Source: Massariosphaeria phaeospora (lineage: Eukaryota; Ascomycota; Dothideomycetes; Pleosporales). From it: DNA of 64,000 nt. The position numbers and the translations under genes were made by a program. Positions 1 to 11,752 of this stretch are shown piece by piece. The DNA lies in the NCBI GenBank assembly GCA_011032825.1, contig JAADJZ010000023.1:186001-250000 (forward strand), given 5' to 3'. The number at the start of each line of letters is the position of its first letter. Position 1 is the stretch's first letter. Below the pieces are notes generated by a model. The model was given only the letters and a program-made list of their open reading frames with translations, had not been told where the DNA came from and ran no database searches.

Positions 1-1085
1 AGAGCTACTAAATAAGCTTTAGACTAATATCTCTATAAATTTCGTAACAAAATTGCTTTTGTTAAAGAACTTTGCTATAAGAATAGCCTACAACGCTATT
101 ATAGTTATAGTTAACTAATTTACTAAGTACGCAGAAATAGTACTTTTTAAGAATACGTACACTGCGCAACAACTAGAATTTATTCTTTTAAATCAACTTA
201 TCTAATACTATAAAATACCTAAATTAATTATTAGTAACAAAAACAAGCTCTTTACATTAAACTATTAGACGACTTTGTTAGCTGCAATTAAAACAAAACG
301 CAAGCTATTAACAGCGTATTATCTACAAACAAATAGATAAATAGAAAAAACAAATTAAACTATAAAAACATATCTAAGAATATACAGCAACGAACGACAA
401 ACTAATTAAGTAAAGCTTTTACTAATAGCACAGTTAGCGTATAACAACAAGTTGTTAAAGTTTACAAAACAAACACTTTACTACGCGAATTACAAAAAAC
501 ACTTATATTTCTTTAAAAAAACGTTTTTAAGCGCAAAAGCTAAGACTGCTACAAGAATAGTAGAGAAACTTAAAAGAATACATAAGTTACTACGAAGTAA
601 ACTTAAAATAGCACAACGCTAAAGCATTTTATATGTTAACTAAAAACGAAAAATAGCACTTTAGCTAAAGAGAAGAGATAGAGTTTATCTCTTTACAAAG
701 AATTTGCGCACAAAACAACTAAGCAAGAGTCTAGACAACGTTAAAGTCAAACTATTTTTAATATTAGAACAACGAAGCTTAGTTAATTACAAATTGAACT
801 TGCTTAAAAATGCAAAGATCTACCTAGTATTTTATATATTCTTGTTAAAACTAGCTAACTTACAAACGCTACTCTAGCGAACCTTTCGCTATAAAACTAA
901 AAAAGAAAACGAATTTAAAGTTAAGAAAATTATTGCACACCGAGTTGTAGATAACTAGAAAGAATACTTAGTTAAATAGTTAAGCTACCTAAATAGCGAA
1001 AATACATAGAAACTAAACACAAACTTTACAAACTACTACTAGATTCTAGCACGATATCGTTAAGAACACTATAACTAGCAACGAA
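1..1085 (+). pseudogene. Ty3/gypsy chromovirus pol remnant (integrase core plus chromodomain)
   Basis: Reading the plus strand through many stop codons gives the 3' part of a Ty3/gypsy polyprotein. Around 225-390 there is the end of the integrase catalytic core, with the hallmark TAYxxQTxxxxEKTN stretch (TAYHPQTDGQTERTN in active elements). Around 410-600 the conserved QLAYNNK and KLKRIHxLLRSKL region follows. Around 905-1050 a chromodomain is visible (KIIAHR, then EYLVKW, then NSENTW). The order integrase then chromodomain is diagnostic of chromoviruses. Arg and Gln codons have become stops, as expected from C-to-T change on both strands. The element enters from outside the window, so its reverse transcriptase and 5' LTR are not seen. 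It is inactive. Confidence 0.82.
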
Positions 1086-1632
1086 AAAATCGATTAAGCT
1101 TATTGTAGCTTACATTGCAAGCGAAAACTCTATTCTAATCGACGCTGCAGAATAGTTAATTTCCTTTGCTAGCTTAGTTTTGCCCAACGCTTTTATTTCT
1201 AACGCAAAACAAAGAGTTTTTTTGCGCGCTTGCTTTTTTGCTTGCTTTAGAATTCTTTTATTTTGCAGCAAACAATTTATCACTTCTGCTAACAACTTTT
1301 TATTTTTATTTACTTTCTTTTTATACTCTTTACGAGTACGATTTAACAACTTTTACAATATGTTAACACATGCTTAACCTAAACGCGTGCACTTAGCGCA
1401 CTTTAAACAAAAATTCAATATAACAAAACAATCTAAGCTTTGCAAAAAACAATAATTACAAGCAATTTTAGCAAGTGTATTAGCTTAACAGATTTTAGAG
1501 CTAAGACGAAAGCAACGATAAGTTAACGAAAACATCGCAAGTTGCTACTAGCTAGATGCGAAGTAACTCTAGCTACTTGTACAAAATAAGCAGCTTCTAC
1601 AATTCAAGAATAAATTATTAAAAAAAAAAAAA
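1086..1632 (+). mobile_element. 3' non-coding tail of the chromovirus, ending in a polypurine tract
   Basis: This segment joins the chromodomain to the presumed 3' LTR. It is AT-rich and has no convincing reading frame. A 79-residue lysine-rich frame on the minus strand (1110-1349) is open by chance or is a relic. It ends in an A-run just before TGTTACGA, in the place and form of a mutated polypurine tract priming plus-strand synthesis. Confidence 0.5.
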
Positions 1633-1976
1633 ATGTTACGATCTAGTATTACGACTAGGCTTAGCGCAAAGCGCTTAGGTTATAAGCTACTAATAGAGTT
1701 ATACAGCAAGCTAACTAAACTTTAGTTACGTAATCGCTTAATAGTAAGCGCTTAAAAATAAGCGCGCTTAATAGTAAGCGCTTAGCAATAAGCACTACTT
1801 AGTAGTAAGCACTTAAGAATAAGCAAGAACACTTTCTAGTATATAAACTTAGAAAGGCAACGCACTTTTACAGTTGTTGTTTTTAATCTTTTAATTACTT
1901 AAGTTGACTTTTACTTTGACTTTTATACTCTTTGCAAAACGAAGCTTGCTACTACTTTAGTATTAAACGCTATACA
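1633..1976 (+). repeat. Probable 3' LTR remnant of the chromovirus
   Basis: The segment starts TGTTACGA directly after an A-rich polypurine-tract-like run, which is the usual start of fungal gypsy LTRs. It contains a TATA-like box near 1838 (AGTATATAAAC), and short degenerate direct repeats of an AATAAGCGCTTA-type motif at 1738-1830. The right end is uncertain: I place it near a CA at about 1976. No second LTR copy is inside the window to compare with. Confidence 0.4.
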
Positions 1977-2230
1977 ACTTTCTTTAGTCTATTGAACTTA
2001 CTTATTTCTCGAGAACCAACCTAAGCTTGATAAACGACTTTTTCAAGTTCGCTTAGCTTTTACAAGTACCTACGAAGCGCTTTTAGAAACTATGTAAAAA
2101 CCTAATACCGCAAAGTTTTCGTTAACTAGAAACTATCGAAGCTTTTTTAAGTATCGTCGAAGCTATTACGTACAGCGTTAATAGCTACTAAAGTTCTACA
2201 ACTAAAGTAATTTATAGAGCTTTTAGCTTA
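1977..2230. other. AT-rich degenerate sequence between two transposons
   Basis: A short mutated stretch lies between the presumed LTR end and the insertion at 2231. One plus-strand frame is nearly open, but I do not recognise it. It may belong to the element that the 2231-4078 transposon landed in. Confidence 0.3.
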
Positions 2231-4078
2231 ACGTATTAGATTATTACCTTAGTTAGACTATTACCTTAGTTAGTTTTTCTTAGCACAACCAACTTATTTT
2301 AAAGAATATTAAATTAATTGCTATTAAACAAGGAACCTGCGTACGTCGTGCTAGCTTTAGATTTAAAAGCTTTTTTTGTATTTTTTTAACAAGTTTAAGC
2401 ATTGTGCTTTGTATTACTATAGTTTCTACAGCGCCGTAGAGCTAGTTGTGCTTTTTCTTAACTCTTTTTACTACGCGCTTTCTTTAATAGCTAAAGTGTT
2501 GTAGACGCTTTAGCAGCTACTTGCGCTAATCTATTACTATACTCTATTGTACTACTTATTTAAATTTGCTTTTGTTTTTGTAATTTTTTTTTCTTGCTTT
2601 TTCAATAGTTTTTTTAAGGCTAGAGATTCGATTGCGCATTAGCTTAACTTAATAAGCTATCTAGTAGAACTCTTTAACAAGCTAGTTAACTTTATTCTTT
2701 AAAAATAATAGAAAGAAACTAAGCTTAGTAGTAATAAGCTTTGATTGCGATTTAAATTCAAGCGTATTAGTTAGAGTCTTTAACTGCTATAGCGTTTCTA
2801 GTGCAAAAAGTAGTAGTAGAGTACGTAGCTGTACTTTAAAGCAATTAAAAACTACTTGCGCGTTAATAGAAACTAGCTTTAAAGCTTTAAAAGCTTTTTT
2901 GCAATTCTTTGTTGTAAACACTTTAAAAAATGCGTTTCTAAAGGCTAGCAGAAAGCTTTCTTTGTTAATATAGAAAACGCGCTAGCGCGCTAAGTTTCAA
3001 ACGCGTTAAGAGTACTTTAGCTTTAGCAGCGAAAAGCAAACTACATCTAGCAGCTAAAGAATATAAAATAAATAAGCTAGTATGCAAAGCGTAAAGATCT
3101 TGTTTTTAAAGCAATAGTTTTTGAAATTCTAAAATTAGTAGCTCTTATAGCCGTCTAGAATAAGTAGCTAATAACTTTCTACCTAACGCGCTTTTGTATG
3201 CGCGTTATAATGCTTTAACTATTTAAAACTAAAAGCGTTGTTTGTCTAGCTATTCTTAGAAACTAAAAGCTTTTAATTGCTAGGTATAGAGTTTTTCTCG
3301 TACTATACTAAAATATAAACGCGCTTTTTGTAGATAATAAAAAGCGAAATTGCGTACTTTGCAACGCAGATGCTTTAGATAACTATTACCTACTCTCAAT
3401 TGCCTAGCTAGATTAGATTAAGTTGAGTACGTTTTTAAAAGCTTGTAACAACTTTTATAAACCTAATTACGCTTATTTAGAAGCTAGTTTTATTAAAGTT
3501 GTGCACGTTATTCTTGTAGATGCTGTACTTAGCTTTGGTATTTTCAACAAGCTTAAACTACGCGCTAATTACTTTAAAATCTTTTTGTTGTATTCTCTGC
3601 TAGTTCTTTGCTTAATTAAAAGCTATTTTAAGCTTTTTTAAACGCGTTACAAATCTTGTAGCTTATTTCTTGCTTACTAGCTTTTTACCTTGCGCAGCTA
3701 CTAGTTTATTTTCTATATTTTCTACTTTAGACAGCCGAAGTGCAAATTCTCGCGAATTAAAGTTAAGAATATATTAAACAATTGTTTGCTCTTTAGTTGT
3801 AGTAAGCTTTTAGCAGCCGTTGCGCTTATATTAAAGAAATACAATTTTATTGTATTAATTAGTTAACGTTGTATGTAGTACGTTGAATACTTTAGCAGCG
3901 CGTTAAAAGCTTTAAAATTTGTAATTATAATAAGCAGAAAGAGCAAGCTCAATTTGGTTTTTTTAGTTAAACGCTATTGTGTTTTGTTGTTGTAACATAT
4001 TGCGTTAATAGAGTTAGTAGTGCTTTTGGCAAAAACTAACTAAAGTAATAGTTTAACTAAGGTAATAATCTAATACGT
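2231..4078 (-). mobile_element. Fot1/pogo-type (Tc1/mariner) transposon, family B copy 1, mutated
   Basis: An 1848-bp element is bounded by terminal inverted repeats starting ACGTATTAGATTATTACC and ending with its complement, flanked on both sides by the TA target duplication used by Tc1/mariner elements (2229-2230 and 4079-4080). The inverted repeat extends about 55 bp and carries an internal repeat (TTACCTTAGTTAGACTATTACC). The interior matches, in inverse orientation, the copy at 17077-18925, whose plus-strand translation resembles a Fot1/pogo transposase; here the coding strand is therefore minus. No frame is intact. Confidence 0.8.
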
Positions 4079-4080
4079 TA

Positions 4081-4636
4081 TATCTTGTAGTAAACTCTTT
4101 AATAGTAAAAACTCTTTTAAATCTAGGTTAAGTATACGCTCTACTATCGCGTTCTTTTTAAGTAGTGTAAAATTCTTGCAGTTAAACTTACAATCGCGTT
4201 GTAAGCGTCGTTCGTAGTTTTAATAGTTAAAAGTTTTTTTAGGCACTAAATAGGCTTGCGCAGCAGCTTGTTAGAAAAAAACGCGTTAAATCTCGTAGCT
4301 CAAATAGCAATAGTTATTTTAGCTTTATTACTAGTTGCATTGTAATAGTACTAGTGCTTTTAGTACGATTTTAGTAGAGTGCGCTGCTTAGTAGAGTACG
4401 CTGCTTAGTAGTAAATAACGTTATTGTATTTTGTTTACTTTTTTATAGATCGTGTAAAGCTTTTTTTTAAACAATTTTTAATTTTTAAAAATACGTTGCG
4501 TGTTTTGCTTTATTTTTTACTTAGTATTACTTTTAACATAATTGTTTGCGTGTAGTTAAACTATTTTGCTACGTTGTTTTTTATATGTATTTTAGCTACA
4601 AAAAATTTGTTTTATTTTGTTAAAAAGCTTGTTGCA
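4081..4636. other. AT-rich degenerate transposon-derived sequence
   Basis: Mutated sequence lies between the family B insertion and the Mutator-like element. It contains a local direct repeat (GTAGAGTGCGCTGCTTA and GTAGAGTACGCTGCTTA at 4376-4410). I see no protein similarity. Confidence 0.3.
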
Positions 4637-5139
4637 TAATATTAGAGCAGCTTCTAATCGAACACTACTTTGGCTATTCGAACACTACCTAGCATTATTT
4701 CCAAAAACACGCTTGAAAAGTCAAAAAACGCAGTTACGTAATTGAGCAATTGGAACAACAAAACGCTAGTAGAGCTACAAAGCGCCAATTGCTAACGTTG
4801 TACAAAAATCAATTGTTTAATTTCGCCTTAGCTGCGTTAAACGCTAGGCATCGCGAACTAAAGTCTTGCACCTAAGAATTATTGCTTTAACTAGCGCATT
4901 TAGCAGCTGCGAGCAACACGTTTGCAGCGAACTTCTAGCACTTTCGAACTAATACTACTTAACAACAACGCTACGCAGAAGCGCGCTGTTAAAAACTTAA
5001 GTAAGTATAGTTTTAGTAAATTAACAGTTTAAATTTAGAACTTTTCTAATAGCGAAGTAGTTAGCTATTTGTATACTAATAGTTTAGCAATTTAGCGCTT
5101 TTATGTAGGTAACGCTAGAGCAAGCCTACGCTACGCATA

Positions 5140-7440
5140 AACGCTAAGTTAAAAGTTATATTTCATTACTACGCTTACGCTTGCTAGGCTTGCTACTTTG
5201 CTTTCGTTGCTACAGCTGCTTATTCTTTGCTTCTAAAAGTATTCTCTATTTTTTAAAGCGAAATTGGTTCTGCTAGGTACTATTTGCTTTTTCAAGCGCT
5301 TTATCTTGCGCTACAACTTGCTCGTTCGCTTGCTTAAACTAGTTAACGTTTATTAGCTTATCTGCCTCGTAGCCTAGCGCTAGTACTATTTTATACTTAG
5401 AACTATTTAACTTAGAGCGCGTTACTAGCGAAGTTAGCAAAAAGAAAGTAGCTATTATCGTTTGAGTAATTGCTAGATAGCTTGCTTAACTACTTCAAAT
5501 TGAAAAAGTAGTGCGCTAAGTGTTAGCTGCTAAGCTAGCACTTAGCTAAGATAACTTGGCACTTGCAAAAAGCACCTAAGTAGCTCGAACTATTTTAAAT
5601 AGTAAAGAGTTACGAGCTTCTTAGGTAACTAGGCTAGTAGAAATTGTTTGCGCAGTAGCTTCTTTAGAGCGCTTTTTGCTTTTAACCTAAGCGAGATTCT
5701 CTAAGCGAGGTAAAAGCTTTAGGCAGCTACTTCGTAGAGAGTATAATTGCTAGTAATTGTAAATTTCGTTTACTAGAATCTTGCCGTTGCTAAAGTAAAT
5801 AATATAGTAAAGCTAGTATTTGCAAAGCAACTTATACGTTTTAGTAAACGCACCTAAACAAGCACTACCGTAGTTATTAGCCTTTAATAGTTTAAGTTGC
5901 TTATTTAGTAATTGTAAAGTAGAAAGTGTAATTCGCTGAAAAAGCAGCTAAAACTCTAGAACTTTAGCAACTAAGTTAGGTACTTTGCTGTAAGCTTAGC
6001 TTATTTTAGTTTTGTACGTATTTACTTAGTTTTTAACGTAAAAGTCTACTAATAGCACTACATTCTAGAGGTAACCTTTGGCTAACACGAAACTTTTCTT
6101 AATATAACAATAAAAGTTTTCGCTTTAAGAAGTTGTCTTGTACGTAGTTAGCTAGCAGTAAGCTTAGCTAACTCTATTGCAAATTTAGTTGTAGAGATTA
6201 ATAGTAAGCTTTACTTAGTACTAAAGTTAAGTAGAAACTTGTAGTAGCACTTCGCTTACTTATTTCAAAACAATAGCTAGTACTCGCTAAAGTACTTTAG
6301 CAGTTTCGAAAACTTTTTGTAGTTGTTTTAAATAAACTAGCAGCGAAGCTCGAACTCTTTAGTAGTAAAAGCGTTAACAAAAGTGTACTACTAGGCTATA
6401 AAGCTTAGTCTAGCAGCTTTAATTTTCTTTTTTTTTCTTTTTCATAGGCTTAGCGTATATTCTACGCTTTAATTGCCTAAGCTTTAACGTTCTTGTTAAT
6501 GTGCTAGATGCAAAGCTGTAGTAGAACCTAAAAGAAGTTTTAGTACAAAGCAGCTTTCAACTCGCTATTATTGTTAGTAACAAAATAAAGTAAAGATACT
6601 TTTACGTTATTAGCGTAGCGCTTAAGCGCTTTTATTGCCAAGCTGTAGTTGTTCTCTAACTTGCTACTAAAAAAGTAGTACGCTACGTTAAATGTAGTAC
6701 TAACGCTAGTAATTTCGTTTATATGCAATAGTAGCATATTAAACTAGTTTATTTTGTACGTAGCGTTAAGCAATAGTACGTTAAAATTCTTTTTTAAGAG
6801 TTTACGTAAAAGTAGGTAAGCAAAAAACACAAACTTTAAGTAGTTTTTCTTGTCGTATAAGTGCTTTGCGTAGTACTTGCTTTTCGCAGAATCTCTAGCT
6901 ACGAGCAAATTAATAAAAGCTTTTATTTTAGACTTTTTATTAAGCTAGGCGAGAGTTAGCTAGTAGCGTTTGTTGTATATATCTCGCAAGTTAATCTTAA
7001 CGCTTAATTTAATAAGTTTTGATAGTATAGTTCGTAATAGGCAGCGTAACTAGTAACTGTGCTGTATAATACCTTTTGTTGTACTATTTATTTTTCTTAT
7101 CTAAAGCAGCGCTAATTTAGTATAGCTAAGCTCGTAATTGTAATTAGAATTAACTACTGTAAAATTCTACTTAACGCTACTAAATAGCCGAAGCATAGCT
7201 TTCTATTTACACTTACTTATACAAGAGCTAGCAGCTTAGCTACCTATAGCTACGCTTTTAAACTTGCGCTTTTTAGCGCACCAAAGCTATTTAAGCTTAT
7301 TCTTTTTAGAAAGCTTACTTAATTTAATGCTAACTAAGTACTCGTAAGAGCGTACAATTACGTTGATTTAGTTAACTACTTCTTAGTACGTATATACTAA
7401 GTACTATAAAAAAATAAAGTTTTGTTCTAGCACGAAAAAA
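5140..7440 (-). pseudogene. RIP-degraded MULE transposase (FAR1/MULE domain)
   Basis: Minus-strand translation through stops shows the MULE catalytic region: around 6750-6540 NVLLLNATYKIN, then NMLLLHINEITSVSTTFNVAYYFFSS, then LKRYANNVKVSLLYFVTNNNSELKAALY, then QLCIWHINKNV in another frame. These match the pattern of MULE transposases, in which the first catalytic Asp lies in DxTYKTN and the second in VTDxxxAL; both Asp codons are mutated here to Asn. A FAR1-like N-terminal part lies near 7440-7100 and a lysine-rich C-terminal tail near 5400-5150. The longest intact frame is 65 residues (6540-6737). The gene is dead. Confidence 0.78.
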
Positions 7441-7497
7441 GAGTTTTGTTATTAGAAGTATTCTCTTACCGAAGGTACTAGTATCGAACTCGAAGAT

Positions 7498-7985
7498 TCC
7501 GCTTAAGAAATTGTTTTATGTTCGAAAAACTTGTTAACAACGTAAAAAAACAATTTTAATTCTATTTCGAATAGAATAACAAAGTAACAATCTGTTGCCT
7601 ATAGATCTAATCTATGTATAAAATGTACTTAAAAAAGTTAACTACAAAGAATTTAAATTGTAAAAGAAATTCTACTAATTTATATAGTTCTATAATTCTT
7701 TGCTAAAAGCATTTTGCTTAGTTTGCTTAGTGTGCTTAGTGCTAAGCATGCCGATCTCGCTAAGCAACTTTTGCTTAATTTGCTTAGTACCAAAACTACT
7801 AAGCGTGCTAAGCACGTTACGTAATTTTTGCTTACTTAATTTTACTTCGCGCATTGTTGTACTTTTGTCTTGCGCACTAGCAAGCTCTAACAATTTTTCT
7901 ACGTTGTTGCTTAGTTTACAATACCTAGTATTGTTTTTGTTTGTAACAAGTCTATCGCAAGTAAAGAAAATAAAAATCAACTAAG
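7498..7985. repeat. Repeat R1, copy 1 (inside the MULE)
   Basis: About 480 bp are repeated in the same orientation at 11019-11500, with many C-to-T type differences. It holds two overlapping open frames on opposite strands (94 and 96 residues), a sign of low stop density rather than a gene. Because copy 1 lies between the MULE ends, copy 2 probably marks a second, truncated MULE-related element. Confidence 0.7.
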
Positions 7986-8820
7986 TAGAAATAATAGTAG
8001 AGTAAGCGCATTTAAACGAGTTTTAAGTAAAGCCGCTAGCGTTGCACTGCGATTTTAGCAAAACTAGCGCTTAACTAGCGCAGCTGCTAATTTGCAGCGC
8101 GCTAACGTATTTGCTAGCTTTGCGATACTTGCACCTAGTGTAGCTTTACAAGTAGTTGTCTAAAACACTTAGCAACAACAGCAATCAAATATGCTCGCTA
8201 AGTTTAGTATTATCTAATTTTTAGAAAAATTGTTGCAGCGCGTTGCAATATTATTTTACAACTAATCGCAATCTGCAGCTTATTGCGCGAGTTTAGTGTT
8301 TCTTGCTAAGTGTCTAGCGCTAGCTAGCGCAAGTCTAGCGCTAACTAGCGCTTACTTGCTGCGCTTTCTAATTTAGCTTTTGCTAGAAGCAGCTAGCAGC
8401 ATATAAAATGCAGCGCTAGTGTTGCTACGCAGCGTTAAATGTTTTGCTTTCGCTTAATATTACGTTTTCGCGGTTTAATTAGCAGCCGCCGATTTGCTGC
8501 TTGCAAATCTCGATTTTAGCTAATTTTAACACTTGTTAGTTGCTTGTTTAAGCTTAGCGCAAGTAAAAATCAACTAATTTAATAGCTGTTAACACAGCTG
8601 TTATTGCCTATTTAGGTTTAGCTTAGTTTCTTTGGCAACTTTTCTACGCAAGTTAGCGTTGCAACTTTAGGTTTTAGTTATAGGCTAGTTTTTGCTAGCT
8701 CAACTTTCGCCTAATTACGTAACTGCGTTTTTTAACTTTTCAAGCGTGTTTTTGAAAATAATGCTAGGTAGTATTCGAATAGCTAAAGTAGTATTCAATT
8801 AGAAGCTGCTAATATTAGTA

Positions 8821-10688
8821 ACGTACTTTACGAGCTCGCTAGACACACGAGTTCGCCGAACACTTTTGCCAAGCTTCTACCAAAACTACTTTATTTTAGC
8901 GCAAAACAGTTTACTTTAGCTCTATATAGAGCAATCTAACCTAAGATATTATTTAGAGTTTACTTTTGCTGCTTGCTTACACGTACGTGCGTTATGCCTA
9001 GTTTAACTACACCGTTTACACTACTTTTGAAATAGTTTACCTACTTTAGCGCGCACTTGCGTTTTTAGCTTTTTCTTATTACTACGCGCTTTAAACTTCT
9101 TTAGAGCAGTTAGACGAGCTTTATTCTCAACTATCAAAGTTTTTTCTGCCTAAACCTGCTTTCTTTTATGCGATTTACGTTGCGTAGCAGCTTTATTTGC
9201 CGCTTAAAGCTTTGCGATTTTCTTTTGCGCTAACACTACCGTAGCTTGTGCGCAATAATAGCTGCTTTCTTTAAAACTTTTTCAAAGGCTTCTACTATAA
9301 ACGTTGGTAAGCTATTTATATACCTTTAAATTCTTGCCTTTACAAGCGTTAATTGCAACTTTAGTTTAAAAGTATTGCTTAGAGTTTGCGACTGCTAGGG
9401 CTCGTTGTTAATAGATAGTAGTAGTAATAGAGTACGCAACTAGACGTTAAAAGCTGTTATAACTTGTTTTAAGTTAAATAAAACCAATCTAGCGCTTTAA
9501 ACTCTTTTTTGGATATTACTAAAAGTAATTGCTGCATTATAAGCGCGTATAAAGCATAGTAAAAACTTAAGTTTTATAATGTAAGTAATTTAGTTGCGCA
9601 TAAAATTTTTGGCTTAGCGCTTGTACGCTTTTTTTAAAAAAGCAAAACAACCTATATTAAGAAGCTGCAAGAAGTGCGATAAGTGCAAAAGCATACAAAT
9701 AGTAATAATTTTGTTCTCTTTGCAGTATTGCTAGAATGCAAGCGAGTTATAGCTCTTATAGCCGTTAATTGCGAGTAGTTAGTAGGCACTAACTACTTTT
9801 TTTTTGTATACTTATTAAAGTGCTTTAACTACTGTAGGCTAAGCTTATTTATTGTCTAGCCGTTTTTAGAAACTGCAATAACCTAGTTTTAAAGCAGATT
9901 CTTTTCTTTGTACTAAGCAAAAAGGTAATAGCAGCTTTTAAAAATAATAAAAAGTAAAATAGCTTACTCTGTCGCGTTAATGCTTTGGATAACTGTTGTT
10001 TATTTTCTATTGCTTTGCTGTATTGCCTTTAGCCGTTTTCGTTTCTCTAAAGCTGTAACAACTACTTTAGTTGTTATCTAGCCTATTATAAAACCTATCT
10101 TGTTAAAGTTGTACGTGTCTTTATTCTAGATGCCGTACTTAGCTTTAATGTTAGCTACTAGGCTAAACTAGCTCTAGATAACTTTCAAGTTCTCGCAAAG
10201 CGCTTTTTTATAATTGTACTTGCGATTAAACTTTATTGTAAACTCAAAGTAGTGCTTAACCTACGTACTAGGCTAGTTTAAGCTAACCTAGCCTAGATTG
10301 CGCTTTGCGCGCAAGAAATTGGCTATATTAGCTACAGCTGCGAGCCTAAAAAGAAATTCGCGCGTAATAAGCTTAAGTATATACTCAACAACTACGCTTT
10401 TCTTAGTTTTTGTTAAATTTATTAATTTAAGCTTGTAATCTGCTTGTAAAGGCTGTTTAGCGCGTTAATTGCTTAGTGTTGCTTAAAAAACGTTATAGAT
10501 AGCTGCAGCGCGTTGCAAAAAAAGTGTCGCGTTTTGTTTAAAAGCTTAAAGAGCAGTTTGTATCTAACGTTTATTAAAAAGCTTTATTTAGTATTGTTGT
10601 AGAAGCATTGTGTACATAGGTAGAGTTGGTAGAAGCTTAGCAAAAGTGTTTAGCGAACTCGTGTGTCCAGCGAGCTCGTAAAGTACGT
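8821..10688 (-). mobile_element. Fot1/pogo-type transposon, family A copy 1, mutated
   Basis: An 1868-bp element with terminal inverted repeats of roughly 70 bp that start ACGTACTTTACGAG and end CTCGTAAAGTACGT, flanked by TA on both sides (8819-8820 and 10689-10690). The interior aligns over its whole length, in the opposite direction, with copy 2 at 11753-13615, whose plus strand encodes the transposase relic; coding sense here is minus. Many point changes separate the copies, nearly all transitions. Confidence 0.83.
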
Positions 10689-10690
10689 TA

Positions 10691-11750
10691 GTAAAAGTTA
10701 ATATTCGTAAGAAATAATTGTAACGTTTTTTTTTTTGCTATATTTCTCTAGAAACGGTGCCTTTGCAGCTCTAGTAGTTTTTTAACTCTTTAAAATTGCA
10801 ACTATTTTTAATAGTTTGCTAATTTGCTTGCTTATTTGTTTAATTTAATTAGCTTGCTTTGCTAATACTGTTGCTGTAGTACGTGTAAGTACTTTTGCAC
10901 TACTTTTACTTAAGCTTGCTAAAGTTATTATATTGTTTTACTTTTAAAACTAAAGTAGTTAACGTGTTATTAAAAGTGTTCTTTTACTAAAAGTACTTGT
11001 AATTAAACTTAAAAATTTTGCTTAAGAAATTGTTCTATGTTGGAAAAGCTTAATAACAACAAAAAAAACCAATTTTAATTCTATTCTAGATAGAATAACA
11101 AAGTAACAATTTGTTGCTTATAAATTTAATCTATGTATAAAATGTACTTAAAAGAGTTAACTACAAAAAATCTAAACTATAAAGAAAATTCTACTAATCT
11201 ATATAGTTTTATAATTCTTTGCTAAAAGCGTTTTACTTAGTTTACTTAGTGCGCTTAGTTGCTAAGCGCTTTAAACTAGCTAAGCGCTTACTACTTAGTA
11301 TACTTAGTTCGCTAAAGCTTTAATTGCACTAATTACTATTACGTAATTGCTAACTTAATCTTGCTTTGCGCATTGCTATACTTTTGTTTTGCAAACTTGC
11401 AAGCTCTAACAACTTTTCTACGTTGTTGCTTAGTTTACAATATTTAGTATTGTTTTTGTTTATAACATAAAGCTTAGCGATTATAACTAAAGAAAAATAA
11501 ATAAGCTTGTACAATTAGTAGTAAAAAATTAGAGTAGTTAAAATACACAAAAGCTTTGCCAATTGCTTTACTACTTATTTGTTTAGAATAAAGTACTTAA
11601 GCATAAAATAAATAAAATTAAGCAAGCGCTATTTATTAAAAAGAAACGCAAAAAAAAAAGCAAAGCTTTAGATTTCTAACAGCGCTAGGAATATCATAGT
11701 AAACTTGTTTTCTAGTTACTAAAGAAAATAAAAAAGTACGTAACGTACTT
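10691..11750. other. Degenerate sequence including repeat R1 copy 2 (11019-11500)
   Basis: AT-rich and mutated. The stretch 11019-11500 is the second copy of R1. Similarity to the MULE interior continues weakly past 11500, so this is probably a fragment of a related Mutator-like element interrupted by the family A insertion at 11753. No gene is visible. Confidence 0.5.
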
Positions 11751-11752
11751 TA

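Larger units (their letters stand above)
4646..8809 (-). mobile_element. Mutator-like (MULE) transposon with long terminal inverted repeats
   Basis: The ends carry inverted repeats of about 110 bp: AGCAGCTTCTAATCGAACAC at the left and its near-complement at 8700-8810. The element is flanked by an apparent 9-bp target duplication TAATATTAG (4637-4645 and 8810-8818), the size typical for MULEs. The interior, read on the minus strand, encodes a relic MULE transposase. The element is about 4.16 kb, a normal full length for this class. Its right-hand target duplication abuts the TA where a Fot1-type element (8821-10688) later inserted. Confidence 0.82.

Noticed and set aside
7690..7984. Two overlapping 94-96 residue frames on opposite strands
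   Set aside because: They lie in repeat R1 inside the dead MULE; the second copy of R1 has both frames broken.
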